A stretch of DNA of 5,081 nt, taken from assembly GCA_003557085.1 (NCBI GenBank), contig PWPR01000204.1, positions 1 through 5,081 on the forward strand. Direction: 5' to 3'. The notes under the pieces are model-generated. The model had not been told where the DNA came from. It worked only from the letters and a program-made list of their open reading frames with translations, and searched no databases. The stretch comes from Clostridia bacterium (GTDB taxonomy: Bacteria > Bacillota > UBA994 > PWPR01). The position numbers and the translations under genes are program-made. This document shows positions 1-5,081 of this stretch, one piece after another. The first letter of the stretch is position 1. Each line of letters starts with the position of its first letter.

Positions 1-428
1 ATAACAGATCTCCAAAATAACACAATATTAGGCGCTGATGTCACATCAACAACTGACAAACCTGTTGTAGTCCACCCGCTTACAGCCTCAAACATTGCTT
101 GCGAGAAGTTTAACATACCTGACATAATAAAAGGTAGAGTTGAAAGCACTATAGTCAAAAACCAAGTCAAAACAACAATCACTCCACCTTCAGGTAACGA
201 TAGACTTGTTTCATCCTGCTTATTTACAGGCAATAGTTTCATTAAGTAACCTATAACAATTGATAAAAGAGCAGGAAAAAGAAAAAATGGCATCAGTTCA
301 ATTTCACTTGGATAAAATGGTAACACTAAAAGAGGTAGTAACATGATGAGTCCCACACCAATTATTATTACCCCTACATAGCTAACTATTAATCTATATC
401 GATTTTTAAGTTGCTCAATATAAAGCAT
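1..428 (-). CDS. trkH: Trk-type potassium uptake channel subunit TrkH (N-terminal part, cut by window edge)
   Basis: This is the membrane pore subunit of a Trk K+ uptake system, which works with cytoplasmic TrkA/RCK gating proteins. The 142 visible codons begin MLYIEQLKNR and show hydrophobic helices at about residues 12-38, 43-64 and 82-103. A pore-loop region follows at about 109-125 with FEAVSGWTTTGLS, the first selectivity-filter signature of TrkH proteins (filter glycine G123). Two helices ahead of the first pore unit fit TrkH better than the shorter KtrB. The ATG shares one base with the stop codon of the upstream trkA-like gene (TAATG). A GAGGA ribosome site lies 11 bases upstream, a slightly long spacing, so initiation may rely on coupling to the upstream gene. 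The remaining three pore units lie beyond base 1. The TrkH call is secure; K+ over Na+ preference is inferred from the family. Confidence 0.93.
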   Translation of the reverse strand, partial: MLYIEQLKNRYRLIVSYVGVIIIGVGLIMLLPLLVLPFYPSEIELMPFFLFPALLSIVIGYLMKLLPVNKQDETSLSLPEGGVIVVLTWFLTIVLSTLPFIMSGMLNFSQAMFEAVSGWTTTGLSVVDVTSAPNIVLFWRSV

Positions 429-1093
429 TAATCTAACCGTCCTCGTAATATTTCAAGCGTTTCCGACTGCACTCTAGGCAATGTCAAAACTATAAGTTTG
501 TCATTAAGCCTTATATCTGTTTTCCCCTTAGGTATTATAGCCTCTTCTTTCCTTATTATGCAACCAACTACTGCCTCTTCAGGAAAATTAATAGAATTAA
601 TCGTCTTTCCAATAACAGGTGAATCAGACGTGATTTCAACTTCCATTATTGAGACCTTTCCTTCCTCTATAGGTATAAGATTTGTTATTTCGTCAACTGC
701 AACCCTTTGTTCTATAAGTGAAGAGATTATCTCAGCTGTACTTATTACTGTATCTACACCTAGTTCATGAAATATTTTTATATTCTCTGGATCATTTACA
801 ATAGCAATTGTACGTTTTATCATAAACATCTTCTGGGCAATTTGGCAAATAACTAAGTTATCTGGATCTTTTGGAGTCAAGGCCACAATTATTTCAGAAT
901 ATGCTGCACCTGCCTCCTCTAAAACATATGGCAAAGATCCATCTCCATTTATAATCTTGGCATTATGCATTCTTGCCAGCCTTCGACACGTTTCATACTC
1001 ATCATTAATTACAGTCACATTATGACCTTTAGAAACAAAAGAGCGAATCAAAAAATGAATCTTTTTGCCTCCACCTACAATTATAATATTCAT
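428..1093 (-). CDS. trkA: TrkA-type K+ channel regulatory protein, RCK_N plus RCK_C, degenerate glycine motif
   Basis: This 221-residue cytoplasmic protein probably forms part of the gating ring under the TrkH pore encoded next to it. Residues 1-135 are an RCK_N Rossmann-like domain, with an NGDGS segment at 49-53 and an IVNDPEN segment at 98-104. Residues about 145-220 match RCK_C, with SPVIGKTI and the characteristic IIPKG...D..L..LIVL pattern. The nucleotide-binding loop reads VGGGKKIHFL, so the third glycine of GxGxxG is isoleucine (I12). The usual acidic residue ending strand 2 appears as N30 in VINDE. Both changes suggest weak or altered NAD(H)/nucleotide binding. RCK_C domains of relatives bind ligands such as c-di-AMP, but I cannot show that here. 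The gene starts one base inside the upstream trkA-like gene's stop (TAATG), behind a strong GAGGAGG site seven bases before ATG. It may pair with the upstream 149-residue RCK_N protein. Confidence 0.92.
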   Translation of the reverse strand: MNIIIVGGGKKIHFLIRSFVSKGHNVTVINDEYETCRRLARMHNAKIINGDGSLPYVLEEAGAAYSEIIVALTPKDPDNLVICQIAQKMFMIKRTIAIVNDPENIKIFHELGVDTVISTAEIISSLIEQRVAVDEITNLIPIEEGKVSIMEVEITSDSPVIGKTINSINFPEEAVVGCIIRKEEAIIPKGKTDIRLNDKLIVLTLPRVQSETLEILRGRLD

Positions 1094-1542
1094 TAATCCG
1101 CCTCCTCTATACCTGCAAAATCTCGTGCTATGATATTTTGAAACTCAATTGCAGATAAAAGAGTAGGACTGACTGTCTCGATATCTAACTCTTTATAGAT
1201 TTTATACCTGTTAGGATCATGAAGCCTAGCTATAACTTTTGGAACTTTATAAATTGATTTTGCAATTTGCGCTATCATAATATTAGCATTATCATCATCT
1301 GTAGTCGCAACAAGTACATCTGCTTGCTCTATTTTAGCATTGCGCAATACTTCATCTTCAATACCGTCTGCTTCTATTGTAAATCCTCCAAAATCCTGTT
1401 CAAGACCTTCAAACGAGTTTACATCTTTATCAATTATTACGACTGAGCACCCATCTCTAGATAATAAACTTGCTAGATGTGAACCCAATCTACCACATCC
1501 AATTACTATAATATATTCATCTGTCTTATTTCTCTTTTTCAA
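1093..1542 (-). CDS. trkA: Short TrkA-type protein, RCK_N domain only, TTG start
   Basis: This 149-residue RCK_N protein is likely a nucleotide-sensing subunit of the Trk gating ring. The Rossmann motif is intact: IGCGRLGSHLA with G15, G17 and G20, and the strand-2 aspartate D38 in VVIIDKD. Further family landmarks are EADG (57-60), VLVATTDDDNANIMIAQIAK (76-95) and VIARLHDPNR (103-112). The chain continues through a probable crossover helix (TVSPTLLSAIEFQNIIA, about 123-139) and then stops, so there is no RCK_C domain. Many TrkA proteins carry both domains, and long forms carry two copies of each. The start is TTG at 1542-1540, supported by AGGAG nine bases upstream; the next in-frame methionine is residue 89, inside the fold. 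The gene begins 17 bases before the upstream regulator ends. It could alternatively be read as half of a split TrkA whose other half is the next gene. Confidence 0.9.
   Translation of the reverse strand: MKKRNKTDEYIIVIGCGRLGSHLASLLSRDGCSVVIIDKDVNSFEGLEQDFGGFTIEADGIEDEVLRNAKIEQADVLVATTDDDNANIMIAQIAKSIYKVPKVIARLHDPNRYKIYKELDIETVSPTLLSAIEFQNIIARDFAGIEEAD
1101..1107 (-). promoter_or_regulatory. Strong ribosome binding site for the RCK_N/RCK_C trkA gene
   Basis: GAGGAGG on the minus strand sits seven bases before the ATG at 1093-1091, within the last codons of the short trkA-like gene. With the TAATG overlap it allows both re-initiation and independent loading. The second RCK subunit could therefore be made at a higher level than the TTG-started first one. 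Confidence 0.75.
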
Positions 1543-2215
1543 CTTTACTATCTCCTAAGTCGATATTCGCTTTAGAATAAGAATAACTTGCTGATCGTTC
1601 TAAATTAGCTCTTGCAGGTGTATAAGTAGGATCAAGCGCCAAGGCAGCTCTATAATGCTTTTGAGCTCTCTCTATATCGCCTTTATACTCAGCTATAACA
1701 CCTAAAAGGTTATGTGGTTCTGGTTTATCCACTCCCATAGCAACTGCCTTTTTTAAATAATCTTCTCCCGACATATACTCTTTTGCTACTATTTTTCTCT
1801 TAGCAAACTGTAAAGTATCAGTATAGCCTTCTAGTTCATCTTCTATAAGATCTCCTCTAGCCAATACATTCTCTACGATTTCTCTTATTTGAGCAGGGGT
1901 AAATGGCTTGCCTATAAAATCAACTGCACCAAGCTTCATAGCTTCTACAGCTTTCTCTACTGAACCGTAGGCTGTCATCATGATTACATCAACATCAATA
2001 CCGTCTTCTCTGACTTTTTCTAAGACTTCCATCCCTGTTAAACCTGGCATTCTTATATCAAGCAAAGCTAAATCATACTCATTAGTCTTAAGTTTTGTCA
2101 GTGCTTCTTCACCATTTACAGCTATATCAAGTTGGTATTCTTCTGAAGAAAAACACTGTTTCAATGTCATCCTAATGTTAGTTTCATCATCTACAATTAA
2201 TAGCTTATATGTCAT
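1526..2215 (-). CDS. Response regulator with receiver domain and C-terminal TPR motif, no DNA-binding domain
   Basis: This 229-residue cytoplasmic regulator is probably phosphorylated by the histidine kinase two genes upstream. Residues 1-120 form a complete receiver: acidic pair D9-D10, phosphoacceptor D53 in LLDIRMPGLTGMEVL, switch threonine T81 in MMTAYGS, and K103 in GKPFTP. The DIRMPGLTGMEVL pattern resembles NtrC-family receivers. Helical sequence follows. Residues about 167-200 match a tetratricopeptide repeat (NLLG.IAEYKGD...A..HYR.AL.LDP.Y.PA), preceded by a more degenerate helical pair at about 137-162. The end (208-229) is polar and probably disordered. No helix-turn-helix or enzymatic output domain is present, so a protein-protein output is inferred. 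The ATG lies six bases after the upstream cheY-like stop, with AAGGAG nine bases before it and embedded in the end of that gene. The 3' end overlaps the trkA-like gene by 17 bases. Confidence 0.93.
   Translation of the reverse strand: MTYKLLIVDDETNIRMTLKQCFSSEEYQLDIAVNGEEALTKLKTNEYDLALLDIRMPGLTGMEVLEKVREDGIDVDVIMMTAYGSVEKAVEAMKLGAVDFIGKPFTPAQIREIVENVLARGDLIEDELEGYTDTLQFAKRKIVAKEYMSGEDYLKKAVAMGVDKPEPHNLLGVIAEYKGDIERAQKHYRAALALDPTYTPARANLERSASYSYSKANIDLGDSKVEKEK
1552..1556 (-). promoter_or_regulatory. Ribosome binding site that fixes the TTG start of the short trkA-like gene
   Basis: AGGAG on the minus strand lies nine bases before TTG at 1542-1540, inside the coding sequence of the receiver-TPR gene. 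No ATG or better-placed start occurs before the Rossmann fold begins, so this site decides the start. The TTG codon would be expected to lower initiation relative to the ATG-started neighbours. Confidence 0.75.
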
Positions 2216-2221
2216 TATAAT

Positions 2222-2587
2222 CTACTCCTTTATATATTTCTTAATGATATCTCTGATTTGATTTGGGGTAAATGGTTTAACTAAGAAATCATCACCACCA
2301 ACATCATAACCCTTTTTTATGTCTTCATCTTGTGCTTTTGCACTTACAAAAACAACTGGAATATGATTAGTGCTTGCTTCCTCTTTTAGAGCTTGACAAA
2401 CTAAGTATCCATTAAGCTTAGGCAACACAATGTCTAAAAAAACAAGGTCTGGCATACTTTCTTGAGCAAGTGAAACTGCTGAAGTGCCATCTTTTGCTAT
2501 GATAACTTCATGACCCTCTTTTTTCAAGAACATATCTAAAACTTTTATGATACGCTCCTCATCTTCTACTACTAAAATTTTACTCAT
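2222..2587 (-). CDS. Single-domain CheY-like response regulator
   Basis: This 121-residue stand-alone receiver accepts phosphate from a histidine kinase, most likely the one encoded 17 bases upstream. The residues expected for an active receiver are present: E8 and D9 in VVEDEE, phosphoacceptor D52 in VFLDIVLPKLNGY, hydroxyl residue S82 in VFVSAKA, and K104 in LVKPFTP. The protein ends with the last receiver helix, so it has no output domain. It could act as an allosteric partner, a phosphate sink or a relay intermediate; no Hpt protein is visible in the window to complete a classical relay. Its KPFTPNQIRDII segment closely matches KPFTPAQIREIV in the next gene's receiver. The ATG is preceded by GGAGG at seven bases, a strong site. 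Although CheY-like, no chemotaxis gene is nearby, so a chemotaxis role is unlikely from context. Confidence 0.93.
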   Translation of the reverse strand: MSKILVVEDEERIIKVLDMFLKKEGHEVIIAKDGTSAVSLAQESMPDLVFLDIVLPKLNGYLVCQALKEEASTNHIPVVFVSAKAQDEDIKKGYDVGGDDFLVKPFTPNQIRDIIKKYIKE

Positions 2588-2604
2588 AATATATCCTCCA
2601 AAAT

Positions 2605-4461
2605 TTATCTAGCAACTTTTAAAGTAAAGTAAAAGACACTTCCTTCACCAACTTTACTCTTTACCCAAATCCTTCCATTATGTGCATGTACAATTTCTTT
2701 GGAAATAGAAAGCCCTAACCCAGAACTCCCTGTCTTTGCCACACCATCGCTTTTAAGCTGAACAAACTTCTCAAATATCCTATCTTGAAACTCTTCTGGA
2801 ATGCCTTTCCCATTATCTCTAATTGAAAAGAGAAATTGATTTGCACTTTGTTTTACTGCTACCTCAATCTTCCCGCTACCATCTTCTGGTATATATCTCA
2901 CTGCATTTCCGACTATATTTGAGAGCACCCACGAAATTTTATTAAAATCTGCTTTTACCTTAAGTAAATCGTCAGGTATATCAACAATCAACTCTCCATT
3001 AATCTTTTCTACCTGAGACTTAAAAGGACTGACTGCGTGCATAACTATTTCTTTTATATCATGTTCTTCAATATCCATCTCAATTTTACCAGACTCCATC
3101 CTTGAAATATCAAGTAAATCACTTACTAAAGCTGTCAATCTTTCTTCATCTTCCTTTATAGCTGACACTAGTTCAAGTTGATCATCGTTTAACTGACCAA
3201 TTTGCTGTTCTAAGAGTAGACCTGCCCCCATACTTATTGAAGTTAGAGGTGTTCTAAACTCATGAGCGGCTGTTGAAACAAATTGGCTTTTGAGTTGATC
3301 TATTTCTTTTAGCTTAGTTATATCTTGAACCAAGGTTACTTCGCCTAAGCTCTCATCGTCAACTCCGTGAATGGTCCTAGCTTCAACCCTGTAATGCTTT
3401 TGGTTCTCGTCTTTACCTAATGTAATGTCCACATACTCTTTATATGCCAAGTCTTTATCAAGGTCTGTCTTAGAAGCTGTCTCTATAAGCTTAAACACTT
3501 CATCATTATTAATCACCTCAAGAAAATGTTTACCAATATTCTCTGACTGCCTAATCTCAAAGGCTCTTTCAGCAGCTCTATTAATTAAGCTGATCTTTTT
3601 ATTTTTATCAGTGACAATAATTCCATCTGAAATACTATTAACAATTGAGTCAGCTTTATGCTTTTCATCCATCAATTTCTGTACATTTAATTTCTCATAT
3701 TCCTTCAGTTGTTCTGTCATATAGTTAAACTCTTTAGCTAATACTCCAATTTCATCATTTCCACTCACATCGAGCTGCTGACTGTAATCACCTTCAGATA
3801 TTTTTCGTATTTTATCAACTAATCCATAAACAGGGGTTATAGTTTTGTTTATTAAATAAAAAGAAATTACTAACCCACCTAAAACTGTTATTATAGCAAT
3901 GATAACAGCTCTATATGATGCAGTCATTGCTGTCTGTCCTGCTCTATCTCTAAGTGTAAGCATTGCTTCTTGATTAAGAATTTGCAAGTCTCTGAGTTCT
4001 TCTTTAATTGTTTCAAATAAAGGAAATACTTCATTATAATAGAACTCATGGGCTTCTATATTACCCTCTAAGCTTTTAACCTCAACTAGACGCTGAAAAA
4101 GATTAATATATTGACTATAATTTTCATTTATTAATCCAAGCAACTCTGCCTCTCCTGGCTCTGTAACATTCTCCTCTGCTCTGGTTAGAGCTTTTATGAA
4201 CTCTATTTGATTTCTTTGAAAGCTATTAGATGTGCCTTCATTTTGTGTAAAGATAAATGAAAGCTGTGCACTATCTTGTCTTTCTATTGAGTTTGTCATG
4301 TTTTGCGCTGACACGACTGACTGATAATTGTCTTCCATAATTCCTTCAATGGAATTAGTTAAACTATTAAAATTAAGTACTGCCCAAACATTGTTAATTA
4401 TGAAAATTACCAAAAGCAAAATAAATATTGCCATAAGCTTTGCTCTTAGTGTTCTTTTCAT
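2605..4461 (-). CDS. Membrane sensor histidine kinase (KinB-like sensor, HAMP, PAS, HisKA, HATPase_c)
   Basis: This 618-residue inner-membrane kinase probably signals to the two response regulators encoded downstream. It has a first transmembrane helix at about 9-29, then a mostly helical extracytoplasmic region at about 30-183. The NYQSVVSAQNMTNSIERQD segment there recalls the helical-bundle sensor of KinB-type and related kinases. A second transmembrane helix spans about 185-205, then HAMP at about 206-258 and PAS at about 268-382. HisKA carries phosphoacceptor H400 in AAHEFRTPLTSI, including the ExxT phosphatase motif. The ATPase domain shows the N box (N515, N519), G1 box DNGKGI (549-554), F box IFEKF (562-566) and G2 box GSSGLGLS (578-585). 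All catalytic motifs are intact. ATG is preceded by AAAGGTG at eight bases. It is the first gene of the apparent operon; the ligand cannot be deduced, although the downstream K+ transport genes suggest osmotic, ionic or envelope sensing. Confidence 0.95.
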   Translation of the reverse strand: MKRTLRAKLMAIFILLLVIFIINNVWAVLNFNSLTNSIEGIMEDNYQSVVSAQNMTNSIERQDSAQLSFIFTQNEGTSNSFQRNQIEFIKALTRAEENVTEPGEAELLGLINENYSQYINLFQRLVEVKSLEGNIEAHEFYYNEVFPLFETIKEELRDLQILNQEAMLTLRDRAGQTAMTASYRAVIIAIITVLGGLVISFYLINKTITPVYGLVDKIRKISEGDYSQQLDVSGNDEIGVLAKEFNYMTEQLKEYEKLNVQKLMDEKHKADSIVNSISDGIIVTDKNKKISLINRAAERAFEIRQSENIGKHFLEVINNDEVFKLIETASKTDLDKDLAYKEYVDITLGKDENQKHYRVEARTIHGVDDESLGEVTLVQDITKLKEIDQLKSQFVSTAAHEFRTPLTSISMGAGLLLEQQIGQLNDDQLELVSAIKEDEERLTALVSDLLDISRMESGKIEMDIEEHDIKEIVMHAVSPFKSQVEKINGELIVDIPDDLLKVKADFNKISWVLSNIVGNAVRYIPEDGSGKIEVAVKQSANQFLFSIRDNGKGIPEEFQDRIFEKFVQLKSDGVAKTGSSGLGLSISKEIVHAHNGRIWVKSKVGEGSVFYFTLKVAR

Positions 4462-4505
4462 CTATCTCACACCTTTCAAACACAGTTTATATTTTTATTT
4501 CATAC

Positions 4506-4534
4506 ATTATACAGCTTATAGAGGTTTTTTTCAT
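4506..4534 (-). promoter_or_regulatory. Candidate sigma-A promoter proximal to the histidine kinase
   Basis: The minus strand carries TATAAT at 4511-4506. A hexamer ATGAAA (4534-4529) lies 17 bases upstream and matches TTGACA at four of six positions. The spacing is ideal and the region is A/T-rich. The transcript would start near 4499 and give a leader of about 38 bases ahead of the kinase ATG. It may act together with, or instead of, the extended -10 element further upstream. The call rests on consensus matching only, and AT-rich DNA produces chance TATAAT sequences. Confidence 0.45.
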
Positions 4535-4554
4535 CTCATAATGACTACAAAATA

Positions 4555-4563
4555 ATTATATCA
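4555..4563 (-). promoter_or_regulatory. Candidate extended -10 promoter for the kinase/Trk operon
   Basis: The minus strand reads TGATATAAT, a perfect extended -10 element (TGn followed by TATAAT). It starts eight bases past the terminator hairpin's last stem-adjacent T-rich sequence. No good -35 hexamer is visible at the usual distance, where the sequence is the terminator's 3' arm; extended -10 promoters can work without one. A transcript from here would have a leader of roughly 85-90 bases before the kinase ATG. Confidence 0.5.
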
Positions 4564-4575
4564 AAGAATACATAG

Positions 4576-4615
4576 AAAAATCCCTGAAAAAAGTACTTAC
4601 CTTTTCTTAGGGATT
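4576..4615 (-). terminator. Intrinsic terminator after the P-type ATPase gene
   Basis: On the minus strand a stem of about 15 base pairs begins 10 bases after the ATPase stop codon. AATCCCT (4615-4609) pairs with AGGGATT (4585-4579). It extends inward through AAGAAAAG (4608-4601) against CTTTTTTC (4593-4586), with one A-C mismatch and one G-U wobble, around the seven-base loop GTAAGTA. A run of five T residues (4580-4576) follows the C/G-rich part of the stem, two of them at the stem foot. The plus strand lacks a matching T run at the other end, so it acts in the minus direction only. Confidence 0.87.
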
Positions 4616-4625
4616 GATATCTGAC

Positions 4626-5081
4626 TTATTTAATATGTTTCTGCTTAGCTCTTTTATAAGCTTTTATTATTTCATGATTTACCAAAAGGAATAGACTTGC
4701 CCCTAAAACATAAACCCAATCAAGTATACTAATTGAGCTAAATCCAAGGAAATTCTGAATTAGAGGTAAATTTATTGCTAGCAATACTAATCCTAAAGAT
4801 AGAACAATTGAAATCAATATTTTCTTGTTAGTAAAAAAGCTCTTTGAAAAAATAGTTTCAAACTCATATCTTCTAGACATAATATTTGCAAATTGACAAA
4901 ACACAATTGTCAGATATGTTATAGTGGTTCCTCTAGCATATAGCATAGTGCCTTCATTAACAACACCACCATGCCTACTCATAAACAGTCCAAAGTTAGC
5001 AAAAGCTAAACCACCGATTAATAGCCCCAGATAAATAACTTCTATACCAGACTTTTTGTTGATAATATGTTCTTCTTGACA
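4626..5081 (-). CDS. P2-type cation-transporting ATPase, C-terminal part (cut by window edge)
   Basis: These are the last 151 codons of an open frame that runs off the window. They cover the C-terminal membrane domain of a P-type ATPase related to the Ca2+ and Na+/K+ pumps. Hydrophobic helices lie at about residues 13-34, 51-68, 87-108 and 119-139, fitting M7-M10. The TTITYLTIVFCQFANIMSRR segment corresponds to M8 and its basic exit. It is followed by the FETIFSKSFFTNKKILI pattern typical of the Cation_ATPase_C region, and the lysine-rich tail is cytoplasmic. The phosphorylation motif DKTGT and the nucleotide-binding domain would lie beyond the window, so the transported ion cannot be settled here. 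An internal ATG at 4982-4980 should not be taken as the start, since the frame is open to the window edge and already encodes M7. A strong terminator follows, so the kinase operon is probably independent. Confidence 0.88.
   Translation of the reverse strand, partial: CQEEHIINKKSGIEVIYLGLLIGGLAFANFGLFMSRHGGVVNEGTMLYARGTTITYLTIVFCQFANIMSRRYEFETIFSKSFFTNKKILISIVLSLGLVLLAINLPLIQNFLGFSSISILDWVYVLGASLFLLVNHEIIKAYKRAKQKHIK

Noticed and set aside
498..770. Plus-strand open frame of 90 codons, and others at 1340-1558, 1980-2261 and 3425-3724
   Set aside because: Each lies opposite a minus-strand gene with clear family motifs; the translations are serine/isoleucine-rich low-complexity antisense products with no recognisable domain.
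4478..4490. Short inverted repeat AAAC-TGT-GTTT upstream of the kinase ribosome site, considered as an operator
   Set aside because: Four-base arms in AT-rich DNA are expected by chance and no second copy is evident.
4328..4555. Plus-strand open frame of 75 codons spanning the kinase start and intergenic region
   Set aside because: It runs antisense to the kinase N-terminus and through the promoter region, has no recognisable domain, and its hydrophobic stretch is simply the reverse strand of the first transmembrane helix and AT-rich leader.
4462..4560. Possible riboswitch (for example a c-di-AMP type that controls K+ genes) in the kinase leader
   Set aside because: The leader from either candidate promoter is only about 40-90 bases, AT-rich, and shows no strong stems or recognisable conserved blocks; no second terminator hairpin precedes the kinase ATG.
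4626..4982. A 118-codon stand-alone membrane protein starting at ATG 4982-4980
   Set aside because: The frame is open to the window edge and the upstream codons encode the preceding transmembrane helix (M7) of a P-type ATPase, so the ATG is internal.
1..5081. CRISPR array, tRNA or rRNA gene, insertion sequence or phage element
   Set aside because: No regularly spaced direct repeats, no tRNA-like arms or rRNA sequence, no transposase or integrase motifs, and coding sequence with ordinary housekeeping-type domains fills nearly the whole window.

Overview
The window is AT-rich (roughly one third G+C by eye) and tightly packed, and every gene I can support reads on the minus strand. Strong Shine-Dalgarno sequences (GGAGG, AAGGAG, AGGAG), a TTG start, an intrinsic hairpin terminator and AT-rich codon use point to a low-GC Gram-positive bacterium of the Firmicutes, possibly an anaerobic clostridial lineage. 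No marker gene allows a firmer placement, so this is inference.

Layout in the direction of transcription (high to low coordinates): (1) the last 151 codons of a P2-type cation-transporting ATPase (5081-4626), followed directly by an intrinsic terminator (4615-4576). (2) A 164-base intergenic region (4625-4462) holding that terminator and two candidate promoters. (3) An apparent six-gene operon: a membrane histidine kinase with HAMP and PAS domains (4461-2605), a single-domain CheY-like response regulator (2587-2222), a receiver-plus-TPR response regulator (2215-1526), a short TrkA-type RCK_N protein starting at TTG (1542-1093), a second TrkA-type protein with RCK_N and RCK_C domains (1093-428), and the first 142 codons of a TrkH potassium-channel subunit (428-1, running off the window). 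Gaps are 17 and 6 bases, then come a 17-base overlap and two one-base TAATG overlaps, so co-transcription and translational coupling are very likely. No gene-free stretch exceeds 300 bases.

Functional reading: TrkH forms the K+ pore and TrkA/RCK proteins form the cytoplasmic gating ring. The kinase probably senses an envelope or extracytoplasmic signal and phosphorylates one or both receivers. Neither regulator has a DNA-binding domain, so output is likely through protein-protein contact rather than direct promoter control. The most interesting feature is this joining of a two-component module without a DNA-binding output to a Trk system whose gating ring is split into two unequal subunits: one has an intact dinucleotide-binding motif but no RCK_C, the other has RCK_C but a degraded glycine motif. 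Family assignments rest on visible motifs; the functional coupling is inferred from gene order.
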